A stretch of DNA of 64,000 bases from Leucobacter exalbidus (GTDB taxonomy: Bacteria > Actinomycetota > Actinomycetes > Actinomycetales > Microbacteriaceae): NCBI RefSeq assembly GCF_017834145.1, contig NZ_JAFIDA010000001.1, forward strand, positions 1,860,001 to 1,924,000. Reading direction: 5' to 3'. Positions within the stretch are counted from its first letter, which is position 1; each line of letters opens with the position of its first letter. The notes beneath the pieces are model-generated. The model had not been told where the DNA came from and ran no database searches. It saw only the letters and a list, made by a program, of their open reading frames with translations. A program made the translations under genes and the position numbers. Below, piece after piece: positions 26,103-34,341 of the stretch.

Positions 26103-27152
26103 GTGACCACACGTGATGATGCGACTGCCCTCGAACGCGACTCGAGCACCGCGCTCCCTGCCCGGCCCACCATGCAGGATGTCGCCGATCGCGTGGGAAT
26201 GTCGCGCCAACTCGTGTCCATCGTGCTGCGTGGAGCTCCTGGCGCGAGCGAAGCGTCGAAGGATCGCATCCTCGCGGCGGCACGCGAGTTGGGCTACCAC
26301 CCCGACGACTCGGCACGCATGCTGCGCAGGCGCCACAGCGGCCAGATCGGCGTGCTCTTCACCATGCGTCAGCCGTTCGAGGTCGATCTGGTTGAGGCGC
26401 TGTATCGCCGCGCGGGCGATTACGGGTTCTCCCTCGCGCTGAGCACCATGGGTTCCACGCGCTCGCAGGAGACAGCCCTTGCTGAGCTCATGCGCCAGCG
26501 CATCGAGGCGCTGATTGTGCTGGATGCGGGCGACAGTGACAACGAGCAAGTGCCACTGCCCACCGGTGTCCCCGCACTCCTACTGGGCGGCCCGAACTCA
26601 GCCGCCCCCCATGACCGGGTCACGCTTGAAAACGGCGCCGGCCTGGAGCTAGCGGTCTCACACCTGACCAATCTGGGCCACGAACGCATCGCCTACTTGG
26701 GGCCACAGTCAGGGCCCAACGCGGCCGACCGCCTACACGGCTATCTCGCGGCAATGGCCACTCGCGCATTCCCTGCCCGCGTGATCGAAAGCGACTTCAC
26801 CGAAGCGGGCGGCCACCGCGCCGCCACCGAAATCTTGCAAGAACTGGACAGCCCACAGGGACCCACCGCGCTCGTGTGCGTGAACGACCACTGCGCGATC
26901 GGCGCGCTGCAGACCCTGGTGCGCGCCGGGGTGCGGGTTCCCGAGGATGTGTCAGTGATCGGATTCGACGACAGCAGTGCGGCAGCGCTGCCGTTCGTGC
27001 GACTCACGAGCGTGCGGCCCGATCCGGATCATATGGCACAGCTCGCCCTCGAGGCCGTTCGTGCCCGCCTCGATCAGCCTGCGAGCGAGCTCTCGGTGTC
27101 GCGCGTCACTCCGACGCTGTGGGTGCGCGACAGCACAGCAGCACCGCGGTAG
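26103..27152 (+). CDS. LacI-family transcriptional repressor
   Basis: A 349-residue regulator. The helix-turn-helix and hinge are near residues 23-70 (TMQDVADRVGMSRQLVSIVLRG, then ARMLRRRHSGQIGVLF). A PBP1-type effector domain follows, with the VCVNDHCAIGAL and GFDDSSAAALP segments. GTG start; CACGAT ends six bases before it, so the mRNA may be leaderless. It is divergent from the ALDH operon with only 82 bases between the two ORF regions. It is the best candidate to bind the GGACCGGTCC palindromes at 17399 and 25995. The inducer is unknown. Confidence 0.85.
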   Translation: MTTRDDATALERDSSTALPARPTMQDVADRVGMSRQLVSIVLRGAPGASEASKDRILAAARELGYHPDDSARMLRRRHSGQIGVLFTMRQPFEVDLVEALYRRAGDYGFSLALSTMGSTRSQETALAELMRQRIEALIVLDAGDSDNEQVPLPTGVPALLLGGPNSAAPHDRVTLENGAGLELAVSHLTNLGHERIAYLGPQSGPNAADRLHGYLAAMATRAFPARVIESDFTEAGGHRAATEILQELDSPQGPTALVCVNDHCAIGALQTLVRAGVRVPEDVSVIGFDDSSAAALPFVRLTSVRPDPDHMAQLALEAVRARLDQPASELSVSRVTPTLWVRDSTAAPR

Positions 27153-27193
27153 CGGGGGCGGCAACAGTGCTGCGATGCTTCCCTATTCGAACC

Positions 27194-27208
27194 ATTAGCA
27201 CGTGCTAG
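27194..27208. promoter_or_regulatory. Candidate LacI/GntR-type operator
   Basis: TTAGCACGTGCTAG contains the perfect 12-base palindrome TAGCACGTGCTA (27196-27207), 63 bases before the start of the next gene. The half site TTAGCACG recurs at 37404 before the other iolG. Confidence 0.45.
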
Positions 27209-27270
27209 TAGTTCTTTGCTAGGGTGATGCAACTGCCACATTTGGCTTGCTCACCCCGCGAAGGAGCACC

Positions 27271-28152
27271 GTGACCACTGCACCGAGCCTGCTGGCGACC
27301 TGTTGGACCACCGCGGGCACCGCCCTGCCGCTTGCCGGCCAATCACTTAGCCCCATTCCCGTCGCCGAGCGCATCGCCGCCACGGCCGCGGGCGGCTGGC
27401 AGGGCTTCGGGCTCGTGCACGCCGACCTCGAGGCATTTCTTATCGACCACACGCTGGCCGATTTGCGGCTCATGCTGGCCGACAACGGCATCACTCACGT
27501 TGAGGTCGAACTTATCGAGCACTGGTGGGCTAGTGACGAGCGGCGGCCCAAGTCCGACCGAGTGCGGCGCGAACTCCTCGAGGCAGCGGAGGTGCTCGGC
27601 GCCCAAACCATCAAGGTGGGCCCCGAAACGGGCGGGCATCCCGTCGACCCGACCACCTTCGCCGAAGCGTTCGACGCCCTCGCGACCGAGGCCGCCGCAC
27701 ACGGCACCCGCATCGCCTACGAGTTTCTGCCATTCGCCACCCACGGCCCCTCGCTCGAGGCCGGCATCGAGCTGGTGACGCAGGTCGCGAACCCGACGGG
27801 CGGGCTGTGCATCGACATCTGGCACGTCGCCCGGCCCGGCACCGACTACGCGGTGATCGCCGAATCACTGCCCGGCGAGTACGTGTTCTCGGTCGAGCTC
27901 AACGACGCGGCGCCCGAAACGATCGGCACCCTCTTCGAGGACACCATTCACCGCCGGCTGCTGCCCGGCGATGGCAGCTTTGATGTGCCCGCGTTTATCA
28001 ACGCGGTGCGCGCGACGGGCTTCGACGGCCCCTGGGGCGTCGAGATCCTCTCGGATCACCACCGCACGCTGCCCCTCGCCGAGGGGCTCGCCGCCGCTCG
28101 CGAGGCGACGCTCGCCTGCTTCGCGGAGGCCGATCGGCGCCTGGTCGCGTAG
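27271..28152 (+). CDS. Sugar phosphate isomerase/epimerase family protein (TIM barrel)
   Basis: A 293-residue AP-endonuclease-2 type barrel. Candidate metal ligands: Glu in HVEVELIEHWW (about 80), Glu in IAYEFLPF (about 150), Asp-x-x-His in CIDIWHVARP (about 185) and Glu in WGVEILSDHH (about 262). The family includes sugar epimerases, inosose isomerases (IolI) and dehydratases, and the exact reaction is unknown. GTG start after GAAGGAG; the earlier ATG at 27247 would include that site. It follows the LacI gene but has its own palindromic operator in between. The convergent GntR gene ends nine bases away. Confidence 0.8.
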   Translation: MTTAPSLLATCWTTAGTALPLAGQSLSPIPVAERIAATAAGGWQGFGLVHADLEAFLIDHTLADLRLMLADNGITHVEVELIEHWWASDERRPKSDRVRRELLEAAEVLGAQTIKVGPETGGHPVDPTTFAEAFDALATEAAAHGTRIAYEFLPFATHGPSLEAGIELVTQVANPTGGLCIDIWHVARPGTDYAVIAESLPGEYVFSVELNDAAPETIGTLFEDTIHRRLLPGDGSFDVPAFINAVRATGFDGPWGVEILSDHHRTLPLAEGLAAAREATLACFAEADRRLVA

Positions 28153-28161
28153 TTAGGTGGC

Positions 28162-28914
28162 CTAGGGCGCAGCGACTCCACGCAAACGTTCATTTTCTGG
28201 GTGGCAGATATGCTCGGAGTACTCATACTGATGACGGCTATTGAAAACTCGTCTCACTTCTTTGACCACAGGTGTCCCCGCGTCGAGTCCGAAGAACTCC
28301 GAATTGACCCCCAAGAGCATCGCTTGAAACTCGAACTCAGCATGGTGCGTTCGCGCACCGCTTTCCCGCAGCAACATCTCCATACTTTCTGTTTCGAGGC
28401 GCTCCGGCGCAAAGTCCATGTATTCGGATAGGACCCAGTTCTCGAGAACGGCGATGGGCTCATCATTCGCGCTGCGGTGCCTCAACGTGTGAGCAATGCG
28501 AGCTCCGATCGGCAGCTCTGTGAGATCTGCGAGCTCATCATCGATGATGAGCTCTTCAAAGACGAGCAACTTCGTGACTGGGCGCCGAGCCGAAGCAGAA
28601 ATCTCGTCAAAAATAGTTGCAAAACTACCCGGCGTTCGGGTAATTGGTGCTGCACGGAGGATCCGCGTGCCTTTACCCCTCCCCCGTTCCCTGGAGACGA
28701 TGCCGCGGTCCTCAAGTCTCGACATCGCCCTACGAAGAGTTGAGCGGGCAACATTAAACCCGGCACATAGCTCTGACTCCGAAGGGAGTAGGGCGTCTTG
28801 GGTCAACCGTCCACCGCGCAATGCACCATCAACCTGGAAAACGATCTGCAGGTACAACGGTATTGAACTTGCGTGGTCAACTGGTTCGAACGCAGTATCG
28901 AATTCGATTCGCAT
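28162..28914 (-). CDS. GntR-family (HutC-type) transcriptional regulator
   Basis: A 250-residue regulator. The winged helix occupies residues 15-80, with LPSESELCAGFNVARSTLRR as the helix-turn-helix and a GRGKGTRI wing end. The C-terminal effector domain is of the UTRA/HutC type. Start: ATG at 28914, five bases after AGGGGAG. It lies 145 bases past the ABC binding-protein gene on the same strand. It is the natural candidate to bind the AAAGGTACCTTT palindrome at 34140. Codon usage is less GC-biased than in the flanking TIM-barrel gene. Confidence 0.8.
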   Translation of the reverse strand: MRIEFDTAFEPVDHASSIPLYLQIVFQVDGALRGGRLTQDALLPSESELCAGFNVARSTLRRAMSRLEDRGIVSRERGRGKGTRILRAAPITRTPGSFATIFDEISASARRPVTKLLVFEELIIDDELADLTELPIGARIAHTLRHRSANDEPIAVLENWVLSEYMDFAPERLETESMEMLLRESGARTHHAEFEFQAMLLGVNSEFFGLDAGTPVVKEVRRVFNSRHQYEYSEHICHPENERLRGVAAP

Positions 28915-29003
28915 CACAGCTCCCCTTCCATTGCGCTGAATCGTGCCCACCTTCAGTCATGCTAAGGCCTTCCACTCACTAACACTGCACGTAAATCCGC
29001 AAC

Positions 29004-29038
29004 GCGGAGGGGCCAGATAGCGAATCTGACCCCTCCGC
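29004..29038 (-). terminator. Hairpin terminator of the ABC/phosphatase operon
   Basis: 15-base arms, GCGGAGGGGCCAGAT (29004-29018) and 29024-29038, with one G-T pair and a five-base loop. It lies 22 bases past the binding-protein stop; only a weak T-rich tail follows on the minus strand. Confidence 0.6.
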
Positions 29039-29059
29039 TCTGCATTTCACAATGGAAGG

Positions 29060-30259
29060 TTACTGGCGGTTCGAGCGCCAGAAATCCTGCCACTTGACTG
29101 TGTTCTTATAGTCGTCCTCAAGGTATTCCGTACTGAATGGCTGTGCTTCGTTTGCGATCAGAGGATCGAGACCATGACTGTCCTCGGGCGCCACAACTTC
29201 GGGGTTATACGACCGCTTTCCATCCGGCATGATGAACTCCATGCCTTCCTGACTGGTGGCAAAGTGGATGTATAGTTTCGCAGCGTTGGGGCTCTTGCTC
29301 TTCGTTACGTACTGCATGGTCTGCGGAGTCGGGGTTGCAACGAAGGGTTCCAGGCCTGCACAGGGAGCATTGAAGAATCCCTTTTCGTCATTATTCCTGT
29401 ACTTGGCAGCAAACATTTGCCCCATGGAAGGGTTCGCCTGACCTGGGGCACCTACGGCTTCCGAAACTTCTTCATCGCTCTTAAAAACCGCCGGGGAATT
29501 CCCAGCAAACCGCTTCAGCCACTCCTGAAACGCACTCGCTTCATCAGTTTCGAGAGCCTTGCCATAGAGCTTCTCATACGCTCCTGCGAAGGCTTCATCC
29601 TGATCCCGCGCTGCTTGGTTCCAGATATTGCTGTACATGGCACGAGCCTCCGGATCAGGCATGGAAATCTTGCCCTTCCAGTCCTCGTCAGTCAGTTCCC
29701 AGATATTTGAAACTGGGCAAGTATCTCCGTAAACCTCTGTGTTGTAGGTCCACCACAGCCAGTTGCCGCTCGTTAGGTAGGGATAGCGCGCCTCCTCAGG
29801 CAGCTTGTCGTAGGTGTCTCCTGGAACCCAGTTCGTGACGATTTCATCTGCGAGCAGCTCGGTATATACGGTCGCTGGGTCCGAAATGGCTAGCACGTCA
29901 GCGATGATGTTGTTAGAAGCACTCTCGCGCTTGATCTTGTCGACAGCATTGGCTTCGATCTTGATGCCCTCAGCCTCGATCCCGTACTTGGCGGTAAAGG
30001 CCTCAGCGATTTGCGTGACCTTGCCCGTCTCGTCATAGATCGTGATCGGGCCCTCACCCTTTGCCGCGTCAATAAGCGCGTCGAGGTCAAACCCGTCAGC
30101 AGTTTCGTCGGGCTGCAGTTCCACCGTGCGCTTGTCATCTTTTTGCACGTCTTCGCTCGCGGTGGCCCCTGGAGGGGCGCAGGCAGTAAGCCCGAACCCG
30201 AAAACCATAGTTAACGCGGCAGCGGCGACGGCTTTGTTCTTCATACTCTTACTCACCAT
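29060..30259 (-). CDS. ABC transporter substrate-binding lipoprotein (Fe3+/polyamine/phosphonate class)
   Basis: A 399-residue binding protein of the SBP_bac_1/type-2 class. The signal peptide ends in GLTACAPP (lipobox Cys near residue 27), followed by an acidic linker. Segments such as GPITIYDETGKV, SNNIIADVLAISDP and YGDTCPVSNIWEL fit the family that binds ferric iron, putrescine, 2-aminoethylphosphonate or sugar phosphates. The operon holds a fused permease, an FbpC/PotA-like ATPase and an inositol-monophosphatase-like enzyme, which favours a phosphorylated organic ligand over iron. Last gene of the operon. Confidence 0.8.
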   Translation of the reverse strand: MVSKSMKNKAVAAAALTMVFGFGLTACAPPGATASEDVQKDDKRTVELQPDETADGFDLDALIDAAKGEGPITIYDETGKVTQIAEAFTAKYGIEAEGIKIEANAVDKIKRESASNNIIADVLAISDPATVYTELLADEIVTNWVPGDTYDKLPEEARYPYLTSGNWLWWTYNTEVYGDTCPVSNIWELTDEDWKGKISMPDPEARAMYSNIWNQAARDQDEAFAGAYEKLYGKALETDEASAFQEWLKRFAGNSPAVFKSDEEVSEAVGAPGQANPSMGQMFAAKYRNNDEKGFFNAPCAGLEPFVATPTPQTMQYVTKSKSPNAAKLYIHFATSQEGMEFIMPDGKRSYNPEVVAPEDSHGLDPLIANEAQPFSTEYLEDDYKNTVKWQDFWRSNRQ

Positions 30260-30289
30260 TGAGCTCTTCTCTATTCTTGGTTGAAGTTT

Positions 30290-31123
30290 CTAAGTTGTAA
30301 CCAGTGGCCGGTTGCTCTGGGTTCGCATGATCTCGTGCAGTACGTCGAACTTCGCGTCAGGAATCGCGGCCAAGTAGTGCGGGTGCGCATAGTCACGACT
30401 CTGGGGCTGCGCAGCTCCCGATTGGTATGCGACGTAGGTACCCCCGGCTTGGCGCACGATGAAGGCTGACGCAGCAACATCCCACGAGTTCGCACCAAAC
30501 GAAATCGTGGCATCGATCCACCCGGCGGCAACCCAGCACAGCGAGATACAGCTGCTACCGAGCGCCCTCACTTGGGCAAACTGTTCAGTGACGTCGGCAA
30601 ACTGCTCAAGGGCCAGGTCGCGGAAGTGTACAAGGTCACGAGGGAGCGGGAAGTTGCAAGCGACAGTTGCCTGCGCAGGCTCTGCGAAACCCCAGCTCCG
30701 TAAGGGCTCTTCCCCAAGAAAGGCGCCGCGTTCATCCGCCCAGAAAAGGTGGTCATTTGCAGGGTCGTACACAACTCCCACCGCAATCTCTCCATCGATC
30801 GCAATCCCAATACTTACCGCCCAAAGGGCCATGCCTCTGGCAAAGTTTGCAGTGCCATCGATGGGATCAATGTGCCAAGCAAGGCGGCCTGTTCCTTCGC
30901 TCGCCCCGTCTTCCTCGCCGATGATGGTGGAGTCAGGGTAGGCCGCGAGGATGGCGTCACGGATATGCACTTCGCATGCACGGTCATACTTCGTGACCAT
31001 GTCGTGAAAATCGGCCTTGAGGTCAATACCCAAGTCCCTACTGCGAAAGCCTTCCATCGCGATCGCGCCTGCTTCGAGAGCAATTCTCTTAGTGAATTCG
31101 GTCAGTTGACGAATATCGGTCAT
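30290..31123 (-). CDS. Inositol-monophosphatase-family phosphatase
   Basis: A 277-residue Mg2+-dependent phosphatase. Metal motif 1 is IIGEED (about 65-70), motif A is DPIDGTANFARG (about 84-95), and motif B is SWDVAA (about 212). These give the two-metal site of the IMPase/FBPase/SuhB superfamily. The start overlaps the ATPase stop as ATGA, so it is made in step with the transporter. Known relatives act on inositol phosphate, histidinol phosphate, PAP or sugar bisphosphates. A phosphatase coupled to an importer suggests that the imported compound is a phosphate ester, dephosphorylated on arrival. Confidence 0.85.
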   Translation of the reverse strand: MTDIRQLTEFTKRIALEAGAIAMEGFRSRDLGIDLKADFHDMVTKYDRACEVHIRDAILAAYPDSTIIGEEDGASEGTGRLAWHIDPIDGTANFARGMALWAVSIGIAIDGEIAVGVVYDPANDHLFWADERGAFLGEEPLRSWGFAEPAQATVACNFPLPRDLVHFRDLALEQFADVTEQFAQVRALGSSCISLCWVAAGWIDATISFGANSWDVAASAFIVRQAGGTYVAYQSGAAQPQSRDYAHPHYLAAIPDAKFDVLHEIMRTQSNRPLVTT

Positions 31124-32220
31124 GCTTCTACCACCTCAATACGGTTGTTCTCTAAATCAAATACGTGCACGTGATCAGCAGCCGTGACAAGTTCGACCTC
31201 ATCACCGGTCTGCCAGTGTCCTCGTTGAAGAGTGGTTGCATACATGCGCTGTCCCCCAACCGTCACTTCGACGGTCCAGCTCCCACCCGTCGGCATTATC
31301 GACACGATCCGGCCAGGAAAAACGAGATCGCCAGCTGCTCGCCCAAGATCGGGAGCTTCAACCGCAATTGCCTCGGGCCGAATCCCCATTGATCCCACCT
31401 GCGCCGGCTGCGCGACTCGGCGCTCCAAGAAGCGGCCCGCCGCTGATCGTTGCGGGGTGGATTCATCCATCTCAATAAAGTTCATCGGTGGGACCCCTAG
31501 GAAACTGGCCACGAACCGATTGACAGGACGATCGTAGATATCCATAGGGCTCCCGACCTGCTGCAGAACCCCCTCGTTCATTACTGCGACACGCGTCGCC
31601 AATGTCATGGCTTCCCACTGATCATGGGTGACAAAGACGACGGTGGCCTTGAATTCTTCGTGAATTCGCTTGAGCTCCGCACGCATTTCTAGCCTAAGCC
31701 GGGAGTCCAGGTTTGACAGCGGTTCGTCCAACAACATGAGCTTGGGACTCACCGCGAGCATTCGAGCCAGTGCCACGCGTTGCTGCTGCCCACCAGACAG
31801 CTGTGACGGATAGCGGTCGCGATACTGTCCGATGCCAAGCGTCTTGGTCATCTTCTCAACCTGGGACGTGCGCTCCGCCTTGGGCATCTTCCGCAACTTC
31901 AGACCGTATTCCACATTTTCAGCCACAGTCAGATGCGGCCACAGCGCGTAGCTCTGGAATACGAGCCCGATGTCCCGCTTCTCTGGAGCCACGAATTGCT
32001 GAGTCATCGGCTCATCAACGACCGTGTCTCCAATGGTGACACGTCCGTCGGTGATGTTCTCAAGCCCCGCGATCATTCGCACCGTCGTCGTCTTCCCGCA
32101 CCCTGACGGGCCGAGGAGGCACATGAAGTCACCGTCGTTAATCGTCAGGTCAAGCTTTTCAACCGCGTTTGAATCTGAACCGTAGTTCTTGAATACGCCT
32201 TCGAGTGAGATCGTGGGCAT
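31120..32220 (-). CDS. ABC transporter ATP-binding protein (FbpC/PotA type)
   Basis: A 366-residue ATPase. Walker A is GPSGCGKTT (about 37-45), the Q-loop FQSYALWPHL, the signature [14 protein letters not shown] (about 133), Walker B LMLLDEPLSNLD, and the switch FVTHDQ. A C-terminal TOBE-type domain (about 270-366) follows, typical of iron, polyamine, phosphonate and CUT1 importers. Start: ATG at 32220 after GGAGG, one base from the permease stop. Confidence 0.9.
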   Translation of the reverse strand: MPTISLEGVFKNYGSDSNAVEKLDLTINDGDFMCLLGPSGCGKTTTVRMIAGLENITDGRVTIGDTVVDEPMTQQFVAPEKRDIGLVFQSYALWPHLTVAENVEYGLKLRKMPKAERTSQVEKMTKTLGIGQYRDRYPSQLSGGQQQRVALARMLAVSPKLMLLDEPLSNLDSRLRLEMRAELKRIHEEFKATVVFVTHDQWEAMTLATRVAVMNEGVLQQVGSPMDIYDRPVNRFVASFLGVPPMNFIEMDESTPQRSAAGRFLERRVAQPAQVGSMGIRPEAIAVEAPDLGRAAGDLVFPGRIVSIMPTGGSWTVEVTVGGQRMYATTLQRGHWQTGDEVELVTAADHVHVFDLENNRIEVVEA

Positions 32221-32221
32221 C

Positions 32222-34081
32222 TCAACCTCCCATTCCCTGAGCAAGATCTGTTTTCATTATTTTCTGGACGCTATATGTTCCGGCAAAGGCGATAATCGCT
32301 ACCAGTAGGACCACCGCGTTGCCAGCTTGGGAGTACCCAACGTCGAGGAGCCTGATCGACAATGTTGTAAGTACGTCCATTCCCGGAACCGCAAGAATTA
32401 CCACCAGGCTCAGGCTCTTCACCCCTGAAATAAATGCCATAACCATTCCGGTTGCGAGTGCGCCCTTCTGGATGGGAAGGACGATCGTAACGAACCGACG
32501 CCACCAGCCGGCGCCGGCCATTTGGGCGGCTTCTTCTGGGTCGGACCCCAACTGCATCATCGCGGAGATTCCGGCTCGCGAAGCGAATGGCATCTGTTCG
32601 GTGAAGTAGATCAGTACGAGCAGTGCGGCCGTTCCGTAAAGCGCAGGAATCGGCCCCCGCTGAACCGCAAAAAGTGACAGGTACGCCACCGCAAACGCGA
32701 TGCCCGGCACCAAGTAGGGGAAGAATACGATCTGCCGGAGGGCTCCCGAAATGAATCGGGACTGGGAACGTACCACGACATAACCAACGATGATTCCCAT
32801 GACGCCCGCCATCACCGAGGCCATCCCGACAATCCAGAGGCTGTTCCATGCAGCACTCCACACCTCAGTGTTAAATAGCACTCCATCAGGGAAACCCACA
32901 GTCGACAGGTTCTGGCCTACCCAGTACTGCAAGGTGAAGTTCTCGGCACTGAATACCCCCGGTAGCTTCATTACCGTTGAAAGGGCGAGAACCGTGAGCG
33001 GGATCGCGACGCTAATAAGGAATAGGCCAGTGCAGCCAAGGGTTGCAAAGATCCGGCTCACCCCAAGCTTCGTGACCGAGCCGCCCGCACCGCTCTTTCC
33101 TGAGATCGTGACAAATCGTTTCGCCTCACGCAGAAAGTGCATGTCGACCCAGAGCGAGATCGCGCCGATCATCACGATCACCGCCACCATGACCGCGGCG
33201 GATCCCTTCTGGTCGCTGTAAATATTTCGGTAAAGGCTTGTGGCAAGCACATTCATGTTCACCGGCAAGCCGAGAATGTATGCCACACCGAACTCACCCA
33301 ACACCTTTGCGAGAATCAACGTAACCGCTGAGATCAGGGCAGGCCGCAATATCGGCAGCACAATCGAAAGCGCAGCCTTTCCGCGCGATGCACCCAATAG
33401 CCTTGCTGATTCCTCAAGGGTGGAGTCGAAACGTTTGAGCGCATTTCCTACGAGCATGATCACAAATGGCGAGAAGTGCGCGGCAAAAATTAAGATGATA
33501 GGTACTTTGCCATATGACAACCAGTCAGGGACGGCAACCCCCAGGTTTTCAAGCCAACCTGCTTGGCCACCCGTGGTTCGGTTTTTGAACATCGTCACCC
33601 ACGACAGCGCGAACGTCCACGCAGGCAGCATATATGGAACAATCAGCGCGGTTGCAAACCACTTACGGCCCCACATGTTCGTGCGCACCATGAGCCAGGC
33701 GACGGTCACACCCACAATTAGCGCGAGGGCAATGCTTGAGAGCGCAATCACGAGAGTATTGGTCAGCGGCTCCCAGAAAATCGTCATGGCCTGAGGCGAA
33801 GCAAACACACGCCAGAGGTAGTAGGAGGTGAACGCCCCCTCCCCCTGTTGCGTAATCGCCGTGTCCTGGCGGTGTACGACCACCCCATCAACCAACAGGG
33901 AGATAATTGGCGCAATGATCAGGTAGCTGAACAGGAGCAGCGCGAGAACACCGATCGTTACAACTGGGTTCTGCGCATACAGACGGATTCGATAGCCGAG
34001 CGGGGGCTTTAGCGCGGCCCGGCCTTTCCGTTTCTTGACCCGATCCTTCCTCGGATCCGGAATGAGAATTGTCGTAGTCAC
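32222..34081 (-). CDS. Fused ABC transporter permease with two membrane domains
   Basis: A 619-residue permease holding two BPD_transp_1 domains in one chain (about 65-320 and 365-610). Each has an EAA-type loop (LEESARLLGASRGKA near 245; PEEAAQMAGAGWWRR near 535). This is the FbpB/PhnV-like layout. A GTG at 34081 sits seven bases after AAGGG. The ATG at 34159 is rejected because it would overlap the -35 box and operator. Highly basic N terminus before the first helix. First gene of the operon. Confidence 0.85.
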   Translation of the reverse strand: MTTTILIPDPRKDRVKKRKGRAALKPPLGYRIRLYAQNPVVTIGVLALLLFSYLIIAPIISLLVDGVVVHRQDTAITQQGEGAFTSYYLWRVFASPQAMTIFWEPLTNTLVIALSSIALALIVGVTVAWLMVRTNMWGRKWFATALIVPYMLPAWTFALSWVTMFKNRTTGGQAGWLENLGVAVPDWLSYGKVPIILIFAAHFSPFVIMLVGNALKRFDSTLEESARLLGASRGKAALSIVLPILRPALISAVTLILAKVLGEFGVAYILGLPVNMNVLATSLYRNIYSDQKGSAAVMVAVIVMIGAISLWVDMHFLREAKRFVTISGKSGAGGSVTKLGVSRIFATLGCTGLFLISVAIPLTVLALSTVMKLPGVFSAENFTLQYWVGQNLSTVGFPDGVLFNTEVWSAAWNSLWIVGMASVMAGVMGIIVGYVVVRSQSRFISGALRQIVFFPYLVPGIAFAVAYLSLFAVQRGPIPALYGTAALLVLIYFTEQMPFASRAGISAMMQLGSDPEEAAQMAGAGWWRRFVTIVLPIQKGALATGMVMAFISGVKSLSLVVILAVPGMDVLTTLSIRLLDVGYSQAGNAVVLLVAIIAFAGTYSVQKIMKTDLAQGMGG

Positions 34082-34118
34082 ATCGACGCCCTTGTCTAAG
34101 TTTAAACATACCTCGTTG

Positions 34119-34159
34119 GGTACCTTTAGAGTATGGCTCGACAAAGGTACCTTTGTCAA
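34119..34159 (-). promoter_or_regulatory. Promoter with KpnI-type palindromic operator
   Basis: Minus-strand TTGACA (34159-34154), 18 bases, CATACT (34135-34130). The perfect 18-base palindrome GACAAAGGTACCTTTGTC (34140-34157) fills the region between the -35 and -10. A second half GGTACCTTT follows at 34119-34127 past the -10. A dimeric repressor binding here would close the promoter; the HutC-type protein at 28162 is the nearest candidate. Confidence 0.7.
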
Positions 34160-34341
34160 TACCTTTTAGCAATGATTCTAAGATCGGACAACACCCAAGA
34201 CTGGGCTCGGGTACGGGGACCGAAAAGGGAACGCCGCCGACCGCAGAGACCCACGAAACCCGGAACCGACAGGCAGCGGTCAGAACCTCAGCGCATGAGC
34301 TTTCCTGACCACGAAGCCAAGTCAGCCGACAGCAATCGGAC

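Noticed and set aside
28152..28162. GTTAGGTGGCC as a remnant of the 6659 inverted repeat
   Set aside because: An 11-base match without the second arm can occur by chance in 64 kb; kept only as a remark in the finding on 6659-6717.
34160..34341. Possible small gene between the ABC promoter and the LacI gene
   Set aside because: Only short frames without ribosome-binding sites; the segment is upstream of the promoter and past the LacI stop, so plain intergenic DNA is enough.
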